Positions 43,218 to 57,540 are shown, numbered from the stretch's first letter. The stretch: 64,000 nt of DNA from Pasteurellaceae bacterium Orientalotternb1 (GCA_011455275.1 CP015028.1:1276911-1340910); one strand, 5' to 3'. Made by a program: numbers and translations. The notes: generated by a model not told the origin, from the sequence alone.

Positions 43218-44452
43218 TTAATATCTCCTATAGCAACCTGCTGAAAAATATGAAAAATCTCTTCTTCTGGAGTAGATTTATTTCTTTCGGGCAATTGTTC
43301 AACAAAAGTAGCGAAATCACTATCAATAAGTGAAATGCGAGAGTCTCCAGCTTCAATAGCTTTCATTAATAATTCTCTAATATCTTTGTTAAAAGAGCCT
43401 GTTTCATCAAAAAGTGAACGTGTTCCAACCATCAATAATAATTCTGGATTTGTACGCAATGCCATTGTAATTGCATTATTGATATGTTTATCGTTAAAAC
43501 CGAATCCAAGGCATAAAATGGCTGTTTTAGGTTTTTGTACAGCTTCTAAAAAACTTGCCATCATATCTAAGTAAGGTGATTCATAAGAGGTTTGATATTT
43601 AGTACTACTTGGGTAAATAATAACAGGCTCTCCTTGTTGGGAATCAGATATTCTTTTTTGAATACCGTGATCTGTTTTCAACCAATCTACAGAACCGTGG
43701 ATTTTGTAAAGGTGGAATACATTGGGAAGATAAGAATTTGCTTTATCTGAAGCTTGGGTTTTATGCACAATGTCATAATGAAACCATGCAGGATTGAAGC
43801 GATGCGGTCTGCCAAATTCAAAACCATCAATTATGATCATTCCTATATTAGATGCTGCCGTTTCAAACGCTAAATCATAGTTAGTTGTGAATAGTTTTAA
43901 ACGTTTTTGTTTAGGTTGTCTTTTTCCCAAAACTCGTAGTAGTTTGTTATGATGTTCCCACTCACTGGAGTCTAAGATTTTTTCTGTGAAGTTAGTTTGT
44001 TGTAAAATTTCTAATTTTGCGTCTTTAACGAATTTTTTTAATTGCTGTAATCGACGATTAGATAAATTTTGTAAAGATAAAAAAGTATCACAGCGTGACA
44101 GCAAAAGTTCAATATCTTTCGATACATATTCTTGTCCTTTTTCATCTGTCCATTTTTTTGCAAAATCCTTGTAATTTGTATATTCCTTAATTTCGTTAAA
44201 AACCTTAGGGTTTTTCTCTTCACAATAATTCCAAAGATCTGTCATACTTGGTGCAGGGTGAGCCTGTGTAGTATTGAATGTTAAAGAAGTCCCTGAGCCA
44301 GCTAAAACAATAATATTTTCAGCATCAAGAATTTGATTTAATGATTTGGATAATAAGGATTGTCGTTCTTTTTGTTTATCATCTAATGATGAAAAATCAA
44401 TATTAACTGGTTCTTTTTCAGAGATATTGGAAGAAAAAAATTTTATATTCAT
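43214..44452 (-). CDS. SIR2-family NADase of a SIR2-HerA defence pair
   Basis: A 412-residue protein. The NAD-binding loop is VLAGSGTSLTF (49-59), the catalytic region holds LFTTNYDLAFE (Asn191, Asp193) and YKIHGSVDWL (His252), and GFGFNDKHI (316-324) completes the Rossmann fold. The middle contains an insertion of about 100 Lys-rich residues. In known SIR2-HerA (Nezha-type) systems this subunit cleaves NAD or DNA on phage infection. The gene comes first in the operon, with AAGGATTC before the ATG and an AT-rich promoter region. No close paralogue is visible. Confidence 0.9.
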   Translation of the reverse strand: MNIKFFSSNISEKEPVNIDFSSLDDKQKERQSLLSKSLNQILDAENIIVLAGSGTSLTFNTTQAHPAPSMTDLWNYCEEKNPKVFNEIKEYTNYKDFAKKWTDEKGQEYVSKDIELLLSRCDTFLSLQNLSNRRLQQLKKFVKDAKLEILQQTNFTEKILDSSEWEHHNKLLRVLGKRQPKQKRLKLFTTNYDLAFETAASNIGMIIIDGFEFGRPHRFNPAWFHYDIVHKTQASDKANSYLPNVFHLYKIHGSVDWLKTDHGIQKRISDSQQGEPVIIYPSSTKYQTSYESPYLDMMASFLEAVQKPKTAILCLGFGFNDKHINNAITMALRTNPELLLMVGTRSLFDETGSFNKDIRELLMKAIEAGDSRISLIDSDFATFVEQLPERNKSTPEEEIFHIFQQVAIGDIK

Positions 44453-44532
44453 TATGAATCCTTAAAAGTAATATAAATTAAAATTTAACTTGATTTTTTA
44501 AAAATTTCACAAAGTCTAACTACTTGCTACGC

Positions 44533-47500
44533 TCACTTCATCACCACCCCCAACCACTTCACCATTTCCCTTTCATCCCAACCTTTGCGTTTGGCGTAAT
44601 CCACCGCCTGATCTTCATCAATCCGCCCTAACGTGAAGTAGTTGCTGGCTGGGTGGGAGAAGTACCAGCCGCAGACGCTGGCGGCGGGCCACATGGCGTA
44701 GCTTTCGGTGAGTTTCATACCGATGCGTTGTTCTACTTCAAGTAAATCCCAGATGATCGCTTTTTCGGTGTGTTCTGGGCAGCTTGGGTAGCCAGGGGCG
44801 GGGCGGATGCCGATGTAGTTTTCGGCGATCAAGCCAGCGTTGTCGAGGTTTTCGTCTGGCGAATATCCCCAAATTTTCAACCGAAGTTGGTGGTGCAAGT
44901 ATTCCGCCATGGCTTCGGCTAAACGGTCGCCGACGGCTTGCAGTAAGATGGCGTTGTAGTCATCGCCTGCGGCTTTGTAGCTTTCCACTAAGTCGTGTTC
45001 TTCAATGCCGGCACAGACGGCGAACATTCCCAGCCAGTCTTTTTGTCCGCTTTGTTTATCGGCGATAAAGTCGCTCAAGCAAAGGTTGTACGGGCTTTTG
45101 CTGTTTTTGTTGCGTTCGCTTTGTTGGCGTAAGTGATAGCAAGTGCCAGCGATTTCTTGGCGTGCTTCGTCACGATAGACCACAATATCATCGTCCACAC
45201 GTTCTGCTGGGAAAATGCCTAAAATGCCCGTTGGGTTGAGTTTATGATTTTGAGCCAGCTCGTCTAGCACGACTTGAGCATCATTCCACACTTTGCGTGC
45301 TTCTTCGCCACCTTCTGGATAATCGAAGGCATCAGGGTAGCCGCCCATCAAGCCCCATACACGGAAGAATGGCGACCAGTCGATATAGCCACGCAGGATT
45401 TCAATCGGCACATTTTTAAATTCCACAATGCCCGTTTGATGTGGCTGCGGTACTTGGTAATCCGCCCATTCGCCAGCAAAGGCGTTAAAGCGATTTTGGC
45501 GAGCTTCTTCAATCGGCAACTGTTTGCGTAGCGGCTTGCGGTTGGCGAAAGTATGTTGGATTTGCTCATATTCTTTTTTGGTGCGTTCCCACAATTCTGC
45601 TTTGGTTTCAGGGTTCATCAACGCCGCACAAACGGTCACGGCACGGGAGGCGTTAGTGGTGTAGATCACTTCATATTTATATTGGGGATAGAGTTTGATC
45701 GCCGTGTGTTCTTTGGAGGTGGTTGCACCGCCAATCAGCACCGGAATGTTCAAACCCAAGCGGCTCATTTCGCCAAGGAAATATTCCATTTCATCTAGCG
45801 ATGGCGTAATCAAACCGCTCAAGCCGATGATGTCGGCTTTTTCGTCAATTGCAGTTTGAATAATTTTGTCTGCAGGTACCATTACACCCAAGTCAATCAC
45901 TTCAAAGTTGTTACATTGCAGCACCACGCTCACGATATTTTTACCGATGTCGTGCACATCGCCTTTTACGGTAGCAATCACCACTTTGCCGCTAGACGAG
46001 CCTTTCTGCTTGGTGGCATTGATAAACGGCTCCAAATAGGCGACCGACTGCTTCATTACCCGAGCGGATTTCACCACTTGCGGCAGGAACATTTTGCCAT
46101 CGCCGAACAAATCGCCCACCACGTCCATTCCGTCCATTAGCGGCCCTTCGATCACTTCCAGCGGTGAGCTAAATTTTAGGCGAGCCTCTTCGGTGTCTTC
46201 GATAATATGGTTGGTGATGCCTTTCACGAGTGCGTGTTTTAAGCGTTCTTCCACTGCCCACGTCCGCCATTCTGCTACCCCCGTAGTTTGGCTACTACAA
46301 GCGGTCAGATCCCGTAATTTTTCTGCAAATTCGAGCAAACGGTCAGTTGCGTCAGCACGGCGATTGAGTACAGCATCTTCCACCACGGTACACAATTCAG
46401 GATCGAGATCGTCATAAATCGCTAACTGCCCAGCATTGACAATCCCCATATCCATTCCTTGCTTGATAGCGTGATAGAGAAACACGGCATGAATCGCTTC
46501 ACGCATCGGGTTGTTACCACGGAAAGAGAAGGAGACATTCGACACACCGCCTGAAATTTTAGCGTGGGGGAGAGTACGTTTAATACGCCCCGTCGCATTG
46601 ATAAAGTCCACGCCGTAATTGTTGTGTTCTTCAATGCCCGTGCCAATGGCAAAAATGTTCGGGTCGAAAATAATATCTTCAGGTGGAAAGCTTACTTGAT
46701 CCACCAAAATGTTGTACGCACGAGTACAAATTTCCACTTTGCGATCTTCAGTATCCGCTTGCCCCACTTCATCAAACGCCATCACCACCACTGCCGCACC
46801 ATAACGGCGAACCAGTTTCGCTTGGCGGATAAAATTTTCTTCGCCTTCTTTGAGAGAAATCGAGTTCACAATCCCTTTGCCTTGAATGGATTGCAAACCC
46901 GCCTCGATCACCTCCCATTTGGACGAGTCAATCATCACTGGCACTTTTGCCGCTTCGGGTTCAGTCGCCATAATGTTGAGGAATTTGGTCATACACTTTT
47001 GCGAATCGAGCAAGGCTTCGTCCATATTCACGTCAATCACTTGTGCACCGTTTTCCACCTGATCGATAGCGATCTCAATCGCCTCGGCAAACTTATCTTC
47101 TTTGACTAAGCGTTTGAATTTGGCAGACCCCGTCACGTTATTGCGTTCGCCCACGTTTACGAATAGGCTTTCGTCATCAATGTTGAGCGGTTCTAAGCCC
47201 GATAAACGCATTGCGGTTTTGATTTCGGGCAACTGGCGTGGCTTGATGCCGTCCATTGCTTTGGCGAAGGCTTGGATATGTTCTGGCGTGGTGCCGCAAC
47301 AGCCGCCGACAATATTCAAAAAGCCGCTTTCCGCCCACTCTTTGAGTTGTGCCGCCATTTCGGCTGCACCTAAATCGTAGCCGCCAAAGGCGTTCGGCAA
47401 GCCTGCATTAGGGTGTGCTGAAACATAACATTCGCTGATTTTCGACAGTTGTTCCACATATTGACGCAATTCTTTCGGGCCTAAGGCACAGTTCAAGCCG

Positions 47501-48222
47501 AAACTGAGCGGCTTTGCGTGGCGGAGAGAGTTGTAGAAGGCTTCGGTGGTTTGCCCTGAAAGGGTACGCCCCGAAGCATCGGTGATGGTGCCTGAAATCA
47601 TTACAGGCAGCACTACGCTGAGTTCTTCAAACACTTGGTCAATGGCAAATGCCGCCGCTTTAGCATTGAGCGTATCGAAAATGGTTTCGATCATAATGAT
47701 GTCCGCACCGCCTTCCACCAAGCCTTTGGTCGCTTCAGCGTAGGCATCGACTAACTGCATAAAAGTCACATTGCGGAAACTCGGATCGTTTACATCAGGG
47801 GAAATGGACGCCGTGCGGTTGGTCGGCCCCAGAACGCCTGCTACAAACCGCGGTTTTTCTGGGGTTGAATATTTGTCCGCCGCCAAACGTGCCAGTTTCG
47901 CCCCTACAAAATTCAGCTCATAAGCGACCGCTTGTAAGTCGTAATCCGCCTGTGCGATGGTGGTGGAGCTGAAAGTGTTGGTTTCAATAATATCCGCTCC
48001 CGCCGCCAAATATTTTTCGTGAATGGCTTTAATCAACAGCGGCTGCGTGAGCGTTAGCAAATCGTTATTGCCCCGCAAATCAATCGGGCTATCCTTAAAC
48101 CGCTCGCCACGGAAATCTGCTTCGGTCAGTCTATATTTCTGAATCATCGTCCCCATTGCACCGTCTAGAATCAAAATGCGTTGGGCGAGAAGATCTTTTA
48201 AAAGTTGTGCTGAGTTTTGCAT
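44533..48222 (-). CDS. metH: Cobalamin-dependent methionine synthase
   Basis: The start at 48222 ([20 protein letters not shown]) aligns with MetH, giving 1229 residues; the frame extends upstream without support. Modules in order: homocysteine domain with zinc Cys ([11 protein letters not shown]), pterin domain ([13 protein letters not shown]), cobalamin cap and binding ([10 protein letters not shown], ligand His, and [13 protein letters not shown]), then the AdoMet reactivation domain ending [12 protein letters not shown]. It remethylates homocysteine with 5-methyltetrahydrofolate. The exact uptake signal at 46297 lies in the linker after the pterin domain and is read as [12 protein letters not shown]. 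No cobalamin riboswitch is visible upstream. Confidence 0.95.
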   Translation of the reverse strand: MQNSAQLLKDLLAQRILILDGAMGTMIQKYRLTEADFRGERFKDSPIDLRGNNDLLTLTQPLLIKAIHEKYLAAGADIIETNTFSSTTIAQADYDLQAVAYELNFVGAKLARLAADKYSTPEKPRFVAGVLGPTNRTASISPDVNDPSFRNVTFMQLVDAYAEATKGLVEGGADIIMIETIFDTLNAKAAAFAIDQVFEELSVVLPVMISGTITDASGRTLSGQTTEAFYNSLRHAKPLSFGLNCALGPKELRQYVEQLSKISECYVSAHPNAGLPNAFGGYDLGAAEMAAQLKEWAESGFLNIVGGCCGTTPEHIQAFAKAMDGIKPRQLPEIKTAMRLSGLEPLNIDDESLFVNVGERNNVTGSAKFKRLVKEDKFAEAIEIAIDQVENGAQVIDVNMDEALLDSQKCMTKFLNIMATEPEAAKVPVMIDSSKWEVIEAGLQSIQGKGIVNSISLKEGEENFIRQAKLVRRYGAAVVVMAFDEVGQADTEDRKVEICTRAYNILVDQVSFPPEDIIFDPNIFAIGTGIEEHNNYGVDFINATGRIKRTLPHAKISGGVSNVSFSFRGNNPMREAIHAVFLYHAIKQGMDMGIVNAGQLAIYDDLDPELCTVVEDAVLNRRADATDRLLEFAEKLRDLTACSSQTTGVAEWRTWAVEERLKHALVKGITNHIIEDTEEARLKFSSPLEVIEGPLMDGMDVVGDLFGDGKMFLPQVVKSARVMKQSVAYLEPFINATKQKGSSSGKVVIATVKGDVHDIGKNIVSVVLQCNNFEVIDLGVMVPADKIIQTAIDEKADIIGLSGLITPSLDEMEYFLGEMSRLGLNIPVLIGGATTSKEHTAIKLYPQYKYEVIYTTNASRAVTVCAALMNPETKAELWERTKKEYEQIQHTFANRKPLRKQLPIEEARQNRFNAFAGEWADYQVPQPHQTGIVEFKNVPIEILRGYIDWSPFFRVWGLMGGYPDAFDYPEGGEEARKVWNDAQVVLDELAQNHKLNPTGILGIFPAERVDDDIVVYRDEARQEIAGTCYHLRQQSERNKNSKSPYNLCLSDFIADKQSGQKDWLGMFAVCAGIEEHDLVESYKAAGDDYNAILLQAVGDRLAEAMAEYLHHQLRLKIWGYSPDENLDNAGLIAENYIGIRPAPGYPSCPEHTEKAIIWDLLEVEQRIGMKLTESYAMWPAASVCGWYFSHPASNYFTLGRIDEDQAVDYAKRKGWDEREMVKWLGVVMK

Positions 48223-48397
48223 AGATTTGTATTCTTTAAAGAGAAAAATTGCAGGAATAATAGGAAGATAACGGGGGAGTGTCAAAGGGTAAATTTAGGG
48301 ATTGCAAGCGGTTAGATTTTTACTGAGTTTTGCAAATCGAGAGGTGCAAAAAATTGGCTAAAAATGACCGCTTGTATGGCAAATTCGTGTAAAATAG

Positions 48398-50101
<1,704 letters not shown>

Positions 50102-50102
<1 letters not shown>

Positions 50103-50329
50103 TGGACTACCAACTCGACCTTACCGCTTACCGCTGTCCCTTGCCGTTGTTGATGACCAAAAAAGCACTGCAACAACTTAAGCAAGGGGAGCAGTTGCAA
50201 GTGTTGCTAAATGAAACGGCAACATTGAATGATTTTATATTGTTAGGTCATTCTATGGCGGTATTGGTTGAGCAGGGTGGTGAAGACGAAAAAATACAAC
50301 TTATCTTTAAAAAACGGAAGGACGCTTAA
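50102..50329 (+). CDS. TusA-family sulfurtransferase
   Basis: A 75-residue protein whose start overlaps the upstream stop (TAATGG). The motif LTAYRCPLPLLMTKKALQQL contains the TusA CPxP signature, with Cys12 as the persulfide carrier. The fold is complete; classical TusA feeds the Tus relay for s2U34. This one could instead serve a different sulfur acceptor, since the lineage contains several TusA paralogues. It is last in the tgt operon. Confidence 0.85.
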
Positions 50330-50382
50330 GCGTACTTCCGTATTTGCAAAAAATTCGCAGGATCTGACCGCTTGTCGTTTGA

Positions 50383-50988
50383 TTACCAACCGTTATTACG
50401 TTTGCGGCGTGGCATAAGAAGCGGGAGTAGCAAGCCAAGTAGCAAACCTGCACCGAGTACAGTACCGCCGTAGATAAAGTATTGAATCATAATTTCACGA
50501 GATTCGGCATCTTGAATGGCTTCTAAATCACGATTTTTATTCTTTAAGATTTCCAATTCACGTTTTAATTGTGCATTTTGTTCTAATAATTCGCTGCTTT
50601 GTTGATCCGCTTGCTGTGTGCGGCGTTGCATTTCTGCAGTGCGTTGTTGCCAATCGCCATCAATTTTATTCAGTTTTAATGTAAGCTCTTGCACTTGTTG
50701 TTTTAATTGTGGGGTAAGTTCTTTGGAGCTTGGTGTTGTAGTTAATTCACTGTTAAGAATCCACGCTTCACGATTTTTGGCATCTCGAATCAAGGAATAG
50801 CGTTCTCTACGCTCAAGCACTGTCACTTTTTCACCTGCTTGAATCGTACCAGAAATTTTGAAATTATCGCCCGCTCCTTTGCGTAGGTAGGTGTTGAGAT
50901 TTTCGGTAACATATTGTGTTTGAGCAAACGCAGGGAGAGAAGTAGCGAGAAAGAATGAGCCGAGTAGAGTTGCAACGGTTTTTTGCAT
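50383..50988 (-). CDS. SH3-domain protein of the YgiM type
   Basis: A 201-residue protein. Signal peptide (MQKTVATLLGSFFLATSLPAF), bacterial SH3 domain (TYLRKGAGDNFKISGTIQAG), a coiled coil of about 70 residues (QTLKLNKIDGDWQQRTAEMQ-like), a C-terminal membrane helix (GTVLGAGLLLGLLLPLL) and a basic end. The layout is that of the TIGR04211/YgiM family, envelope proteins of unknown function. It follows the PiT gene on the same strand, 79 bp away. Confidence 0.85.
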   Translation of the reverse strand: MQKTVATLLGSFFLATSLPAFAQTQYVTENLNTYLRKGAGDNFKISGTIQAGEKVTVLERRERYSLIRDAKNREAWILNSELTTTPSSKELTPQLKQQVQELTLKLNKIDGDWQQRTAEMQRRTQQADQQSSELLEQNAQLKRELEILKNKNRDLEAIQDAESREIMIQYFIYGGTVLGAGLLLGLLLPLLMPRRKRNNGW

Positions 50989-51067
50989 AATAAATCCTTA
51001 AATTAAATAATCAGAAAGTGCTATGAATGCACTTTCTGATTCCTATAAAAGTGGGAAGTTCCATTTA

Positions 51068-52330
51068 TTACCGGAAAATCGCACTTAAAATATAGTAAAT
51101 AATAATAGAAAGTATTGCTCCTGCTGGAAGAGTAATAACCCATGAGGCAACGATGTTTCGTATCACACCGAGATTTAGTGCTGCGATACCACGAGCAAAG
51201 CCTACACCAAGAACCGCACCCACTAAAGTTTGTGTGGTTGAGATTGGTAAGCCCGTTCCTGATGCCAATACCACGGTGATTGCACAAGAGAACTGTGCTG
51301 CAAAACCACGGCTTGGGGTGAGATCAGTGATACCCGTACCAATAGTACTCATTACTTTATGACCCATTACGGCTAATCCTGCGGCAATCCCAATCGCCCC
51401 AAGCGGAAGCACCCAAGGGGCCATCACGGTTTTACCTTCAATGACACCACCATGATCAACAATCGACACAACAGCAGCCAGAGGTCCAATCGCATTGGCA
51501 ACATCATTTGAACCGTGAGCAAATGCCATAGCACAGGCTGTGATCAGCATCAATAAGCTGAAGACTTTTTCCACACCACTAAAGCCTCCTGTTTGCAAAC
51601 GAGAAACAAACGAGTTACTGCGTAGATAGAATAAACTAGCGACAGTTGCTACTGCTGCAAAAACTAAGCCTAGTCCAACGGTTTGTATACCACTAAGATT
51701 TAAACCAACGTGTTTTAAGCCTTTATCAAGCGTCACTACACAAATGATGAAAACGGTTAGACCTGTATAGTAAGGCGCGTATTTTTGTGCATTAGCGAGC
51801 GGTTTGTCGGTATCAAAAATCAGTTTTTGAGTCGAGATAAAAATCGCAAAAGCAACGATCCCCGCAATCACTGGGGTAATAAACCAACTACCGACAATCC
51901 CCCCAAATTTTGACCATTGCACAGCTTCCATACCAATGGTGATGCAGGCAAACCCGACAATCGCCCCAATAATAGTATGAGTGGTCGAAACAGGCCAGCC
52001 TTTTTGGGAAGCAATGAGCAGCCAAAGCCCCGCTGCAAAGAGTGAGGACATCATACCTAAAATCAGTACATCGGGTTGTCCCACAAAAGCATCGGAAGCT
52101 ATTACACCGCTTTTAATGGTTTCGGCAACTTCACCTCCTGCAAGGTAAGCTCCAGCAAATTCAAAGATGAGTGCAATATAAACCGCTTGTTTGGCGGTAA
52201 TAGTACCAGAGCCAACGGCAGTACCCATTGCATTGGCAACATCATTTGCACCAATACCAAATGCCATAATAAAGCCGAAAACCGCAGTAATCAGCACGAT
52301 GATGAAGCCGTAGTGATGTATCAGTTCCAT
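51068..52330 (-). CDS. PiT-family inorganic phosphate transporter
   Basis: A 420-residue protein with duplicated signature motifs AFGIGANDVANAMGTAVGSG and MAFAHGSNDVANAIGPLAAV and about ten helices. PiT carriers import metal-phosphate complexes with protons or sodium. The DUF47 PhoU-like gene lies 14 bp upstream, the normal PiT operon partner. It carries an uptake signal at 52182. Confidence 0.93.
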   Translation of the reverse strand: MELIHHYGFIIVLITAVFGFIMAFGIGANDVANAMGTAVGSGTITAKQAVYIALIFEFAGAYLAGGEVAETIKSGVIASDAFVGQPDVLILGMMSSLFAAGLWLLIASQKGWPVSTTHTIIGAIVGFACITIGMEAVQWSKFGGIVGSWFITPVIAGIVAFAIFISTQKLIFDTDKPLANAQKYAPYYTGLTVFIICVVTLDKGLKHVGLNLSGIQTVGLGLVFAAVATVASLFYLRSNSFVSRLQTGGFSGVEKVFSLLMLITACAMAFAHGSNDVANAIGPLAAVVSIVDHGGVIEGKTVMAPWVLPLGAIGIAAGLAVMGHKVMSTIGTGITDLTPSRGFAAQFSCAITVVLASGTGLPISTTQTLVGAVLGVGFARGIAALNLGVIRNIVASWVITLPAGAILSIIIYYILSAIFR

Positions 52331-52344
52331 AAATTTTATACCTC

Positions 52345-53025
52345 TTATGAACGTGCTAACATCAACTCAATACGTGAGCCAACTCGTTGTGCTTGATCGG
52401 CAAGAACTCCAATCCATTCAATGATTTTATATAAGAACATAATATCAATTGGATTATGAGAGTCTTCAATTTGTAGTAATGCTTTACGCAATACAATTTG
52501 TAATTGATCTGTATCATCTTCAATGGTATCAAGCTCTAAAATCATATTATTCACGAAGTTCAGCTCACGACCACGGAAGCCTGTTTCAAGGAGTTGATCC
52601 ATTTCATTGATGACTTTATCTGCTTGTGTTGTAGCATCAAGGCTACGGGAGAGAAAATGCACAAAAGAAGGTTGCATTTCGGTTGGAATCAGTAATTGAC
52701 GACCAATCACTCTGCCAGAAATATCTTTGGCGAAGTTGGCTAATTTATCTAATTGGGTGACAAGTTCTAGTAAGTCAGTACGCTCAACAGGCATAAATAA
52801 ACCGCGAGGTAATTTTAAGCGAATCTCACGTTTGAGTGTATCGGCTCGGCGTTCTAAATCGATGATTTGACGGCGAATCTTTTCCGCATCTTCCCAACGA
52901 CCTTCAAAAGTCGCTTCAAAAAAAGGAACAAGTAAGCCACAGCACTCTGTTACTTTTTTAGAGTGTTTTTGTAATGGCTTGAGAGGCGAATGGGCGAATA
53001 ATCCTAAAATATTATTCATTGCCAT
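52345..53025 (-). CDS. DUF47 PhoU-like PiT-accessory protein
   Basis: A 226-residue helical protein (TIGR00153/YkaA type): WEDAEKIRRQIIDLERRADT, LKREIRLKLPRGLFMPVERT, DLLELVTQLDKLANFAKDIS. PhoU-like proteins of this family pair with PiT transporters and are believed to gate phosphate transport. It starts the minus-strand operon with the PiT gene. Confidence 0.9.
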   Translation of the reverse strand: MAMNNILGLFAHSPLKPLQKHSKKVTECCGLLVPFFEATFEGRWEDAEKIRRQIIDLERRADTLKREIRLKLPRGLFMPVERTDLLELVTQLDKLANFAKDISGRVIGRQLLIPTEMQPSFVHFLSRSLDATTQADKVINEMDQLLETGFRGRELNFVNNMILELDTIEDDTDQLQIVLRKALLQIEDSHNPIDIMFLYKIIEWIGVLADQAQRVGSRIELMLARS

Positions 53026-53301
53026 AGGTTGATCTCCAATATGATTGATTTAAATTGGCTCTGCCCTAAGGGCAAAACGGCAGCAATTTTACTTGATGTC
53101 GTCAGCAAGATCACGAATTAAAATGTAATTTTTGCTAACAAGCGGTCAGTTCCGTTAAATTTTTTGCAAATTAGCATTATCTCCAGTAGCTCAGACCTAT
53201 TAATCTAATAGTTACAAATCAACAAGTTAAAGCATATTTCAATTTACAAGGCTGCTTATAAGTATTACTATTTAACCATTTTTGATTACAAGATTTATTA
53301 G

Positions 53302-54294
<993 letters not shown>

Positions 54295-54305
54295 GAGTTG
54301 ATGAG

Positions 54306-54785
54306 ATGAAAAAACTATTAGCAACTACATTAGCCCTTCTTTCAGCAATGGCATTTGCTGAAACAAAAGTTGATACACCAGCTGAAAGTGATGTAAAAGA
54401 CAAACAACCTTTTGCAATGATTCGAGTGTTTGATACTTCTGGAAAAGAGCCGAAATTGATGAATGGAAATCGTCTTTCTCGTCATAAATCTCGCCAAGTT
54501 TGTGTTTTTGTCGCTAATGTACCTATTCAAGAACAAAATCTTTTTGCTGAATATTTTCAAGCACCTAAGCCGATGAAAATTCATTTTGAAGGGGCAAATG
54601 TACAGGCGGAAGATAATCAAAAGAACTATTTAATTTCATTTAATATGACCAAAGAGCAAATAGCAAATGATGTTGTTTCTCAATGTTGGACTTTCACGAA
54701 AAAGGATCCGATAGGCACATATAAATTAGATGTTCAATTTAATGATATTGTTTTTAAAGGCTTAGAATTCAAAGTGTTAAAATAA
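54306..54785 (+). CDS. Secreted hypothetical protein between pheS and pheT
   Basis: A 159-residue protein with a signal peptide (MKKLLATTLALLSAMAFAET). The mature part has two Cys (RQVCVFVAN and VSQCWTF), one or two amphipathic beta-like segments, and no recognised domain. It is spaced 11 bp after pheS and 15 bp before pheT and has its own GGAG-like signal, so it is in the operon. Its codon use is AT-richer than the flanking synthetase genes, suggesting a later insertion. Function unknown. Confidence 0.75.
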   Translation: MKKLLATTLALLSAMAFAETKVDTPAESDVKDKQPFAMIRVFDTSGKEPKLMNGNRLSRHKSRQVCVFVANVPIQEQNLFAEYFQAPKPMKIHFEGANVQAEDNQKNYLISFNMTKEQIANDVVSQCWTFTKKDPIGTYKLDVQFNDIVFKGLEFKVLK

Positions 54786-54800
54786 GAAGTGAGAATATAA

Positions 54801-57188
54801 ATGAAATTTAATGAACAGTGGTTGCGTGAGTGGGTGAATCCTGCAATTAGTACAGAGCAGCTTTGCAACCAAATTACTATGTTAGGTTTAGAAGTCGATG
54901 GCGTGGAAGCCGTTGCAGGTGCGTTTTCAGGCGTGGTTGTGGGCGAAGTGGTCGAATGTGCTCAACATCCTGATGCGGATAAATTGCGTGTGACCAAAGT
55001 GAATGTTGGCGGTGATCGTTTATTAGATATCGTGTGCGGTGCTTCAAACTGTCGTCAAGGCTTAAAAGTAGCTTGTGCGACCGAAGGGGCGTTATTACCA
55101 GGTGATTTCAAAATTAAGAAAACCAAATTACGTGGTCAGCCATCGGAAGGAATGCTTTGCTCATTTACTGAATTAGGCATCAAAGTTGAACAAGATGGCA
55201 TTATTGAACTGCCGTTAGATGCCCCGATCGGCACCGATCTGCGTGACTATCTCAAATTAGACGATAGTACCATTGAAATCAGCTTAACCCCAAACCGTGC
55301 AGACTGCTTAAGCATTGCAGGGATTGCCCGTGAAGTCGGGGTGATCAATCAATTAGCAGTGAGTGAAGCTGCGGTTGAGCCAGTCAAAGCGACTGTCATA
55401 GACAAAGTGGCTATCGATTTACAAGCTCCAGAAGCTTGCCCACGTTACTTATTGCGTGTGGTGAAAGGTGTGAACGTGAATGTGGCATCGCCATTATGGT
55501 TGCAAGAAAAACTTCGCCGTTGTGGAATTCGTTCCATCGATCCAATTGTAGATATTACCAACTTAAGCTTACTTGAACTCGGTCAACCAATGCACGCCTT
55601 TGATATGGCGAAAGTGGCTCAGCCTGTGCAAGTGCGTATGGCAAAAGCAGGCGAAGAGTTGGTGCTATTAGATGGCACTACCGCTAAACTTCAGCCAAAT
55701 ACCTTGTTAATTGCTGACCAAAACGGACCGCTTGCTATGGCGGGAATCTTCGGCGGTCAAGCAAGCGGGGTGAGCAGCGAAACTAAAGATGTAATTTTAG
55801 AAGCCGCATTCTTTGCTCCACTCGCCATTACAGGGCGTGCCCGCCAATACGGCTTACACACTGATGCATCTCACCGCTTTGAACGTGGTGTCGATTTTGA
55901 ACTCGCTCGCAAAGCGATGGAACGTGCTACCGCATTATTACTTGACATTTGCGGCGGAGAGGCAGGTGAAATCGTGGAAGCGGTTAGCCCAGAGCACTTA
56001 CCAAAGTCGAATCGTGTCGAACTTCGCCGTAGCAAATTAGATAATCTACTCGGTCATCAAATTCCAACGGAAACAGTTACTGATATTTTAAATCGTCTTG
56101 GTTTACAAGCAGAATACGCCAACGATGTATGGGTGACGCAATCACCAAGCTGGCGTTTTGATATTGAGATCGAAGAAGATCTGATTGAAGAAGTGGCTCG
56201 TATTTACGGTTACAACAGCATTCCAAATAATGCACCTCTCGCCCATTTACAAATGCGTGGTGTGCCAGAGCGAATTTTAGATGCACAACGTGTGCGTACG
56301 GCTGTGGTTGATAGCGATTACCAAGAAGTGATCACTTATAGCTTTGTTGATCCGAAAATTCAGCAGTTATTGCATCCAGATCAAGAAGCATTGATTTTAC
56401 CAAACCCAATTTCAAGCGAAATGTCGGCAATGCGTGTGTCACTTCTGACTGGCTTGCTCGAAACTATTGCTTACAACCAAAACCGTCAGCAAAATCGAGT
56501 TCGTATTTTTGAAACAGGCTTGCGTTTTATCCCTGATGCATCTGCCGAAAATGGTATCCGTCAAGAACAAGTGTTTGGTGCGGCGATTGTTGGTGATAAA
56601 CGTCCAACACATTGGGAATACAAGGCAGAAGCTGCTGATTTCTTCGACTTAAAAGGCGATTTGGAGCGAGTGATTTCGCTTACTCACGCCCGTAATGACT
56701 TGCAATTTGTGGCGAAGCAGTTCCCAGCACTCCACCCAGGCCAATCAGCTGCGATTATGTTAGACGGTAAAGAGATCGGTTTTATCGGTACAGTTCACCC
56801 AAAAATCGTGCAAAAACTGGGTATTTCAGGCAAGCCAGTCGTATTTGAATTATTAGCTGATGCAATTGCAGAACGCCCAATTCCAAGTGCGAAAGAGATT
56901 TCTCGCTTCCCAGCCAATAAACGTGATATTGCGGTCGTGGTTGATACCAATGTTGCCGCAGGCGAGGTGTTGGCAGAATGTCGTAAGGCAGGCGGTGAAA
57001 AATTGGTTGGCGTGAATTTATTCGACGTTTACCAAGGGGCAAATTTAGTGGAAGGCAAGAAAAGTTTAGCAATTAGCTTAACTGTTCAAGACACCGAAAA
57101 AACCCTTGAAGAAGACGAAATCAATGCGGTAATCCAAGCGGTATTAAATGGACTCGCACAACGTTTTAATGCTTATCTGAGAGATTAG
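54801..57188 (+). CDS. pheT: Phenylalanyl-tRNA synthetase beta subunit
   Basis: A 795-residue protein. N-terminal tRNA-binding domain ([20 protein letters not shown]), B3/B4 editing region ([20 protein letters not shown]), B5 ([20 protein letters not shown]) and C-terminal ferredoxin-like anticodon-binding domain ([20 protein letters not shown]) are in order. It pairs with PheS and edits mischarged Tyr. ihfA follows 12 bp later. Confidence 0.96.
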   Translation: MKFNEQWLREWVNPAISTEQLCNQITMLGLEVDGVEAVAGAFSGVVVGEVVECAQHPDADKLRVTKVNVGGDRLLDIVCGASNCRQGLKVACATEGALLPGDFKIKKTKLRGQPSEGMLCSFTELGIKVEQDGIIELPLDAPIGTDLRDYLKLDDSTIEISLTPNRADCLSIAGIAREVGVINQLAVSEAAVEPVKATVIDKVAIDLQAPEACPRYLLRVVKGVNVNVASPLWLQEKLRRCGIRSIDPIVDITNLSLLELGQPMHAFDMAKVAQPVQVRMAKAGEELVLLDGTTAKLQPNTLLIADQNGPLAMAGIFGGQASGVSSETKDVILEAAFFAPLAITGRARQYGLHTDASHRFERGVDFELARKAMERATALLLDICGGEAGEIVEAVSPEHLPKSNRVELRRSKLDNLLGHQIPTETVTDILNRLGLQAEYANDVWVTQSPSWRFDIEIEEDLIEEVARIYGYNSIPNNAPLAHLQMRGVPERILDAQRVRTAVVDSDYQEVITYSFVDPKIQQLLHPDQEALILPNPISSEMSAMRVSLLTGLLETIAYNQNRQQNRVRIFETGLRFIPDASAENGIRQEQVFGAAIVGDKRPTHWEYKAEAADFFDLKGDLERVISLTHARNDLQFVAKQFPALHPGQSAAIMLDGKEIGFIGTVHPKIVQKLGISGKPVVFELLADAIAERPIPSAKEISRFPANKRDIAVVVDTNVAAGEVLAECRKAGGEKLVGVNLFDVYQGANLVEGKKSLAISLTVQDTEKTLEEDEINAVIQAVLNGLAQRFNAYLRD

Positions 57189-57200
57189 TAAGGAAAAATT

Positions 57201-57497
57201 ATGGCACTTACCAAAATTGAAATTGCAGAAAACCTAGTTGAACGATGTGGTTTTGATAAACGTATGGCAAAGCAATTTGTTGAGATGTTTTTTGAAGAAA
57301 TTCGTGTGACTTTGGAAAAAGGCGAAGATGTGAAATTATCAGGTTTTGGTAATTTCTCTGTACGAGATAAAAAAGCCCGTCCAGGTCGTAACCCTAAAAC
57401 AGGGGAACGTGTCGCTATTGCAGCTCGTCGAGTGGTGACCTTTAAACCAGGTCAAAAATTTCGTGAGCGTGTAGAAAATTCAAAGGTAAAAGCCTAA
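57201..57497 (+). CDS. ihfA: Integration host factor alpha subunit
   Basis: A 98-residue HU-family protein. [39 protein letters not shown] with the DNA-intercalating [14 protein letters not shown] and [17 protein letters not shown] match IhfA. It bends DNA at specific sites with IhfB, supporting recombination and transcription. It follows pheT as in H. influenzae and E. coli. Confidence 0.95.
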   Translation: MALTKIEIAENLVERCGFDKRMAKQFVEMFFEEIRVTLEKGEDVKLSGFGNFSVRDKKARPGRNPKTGERVAIAARRVVTFKPGQKFRERVENSKVKA

Positions 57498-57512
57498 TTA
57501 CATTTTAAAAAG

Positions 57513-57540
57513 AAAGGCATTTTGAGTTCAAAATGTCTTT
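57513..57540 (+). terminator. Terminator of ihfA
   Basis: AAAGGCATTTTG (57513-57524) pairs with CAAAATGTCTTT (57529-57540) with one G-U pair, followed by further T residues. It lies between ihfA and nlpC. Confidence 0.75.
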
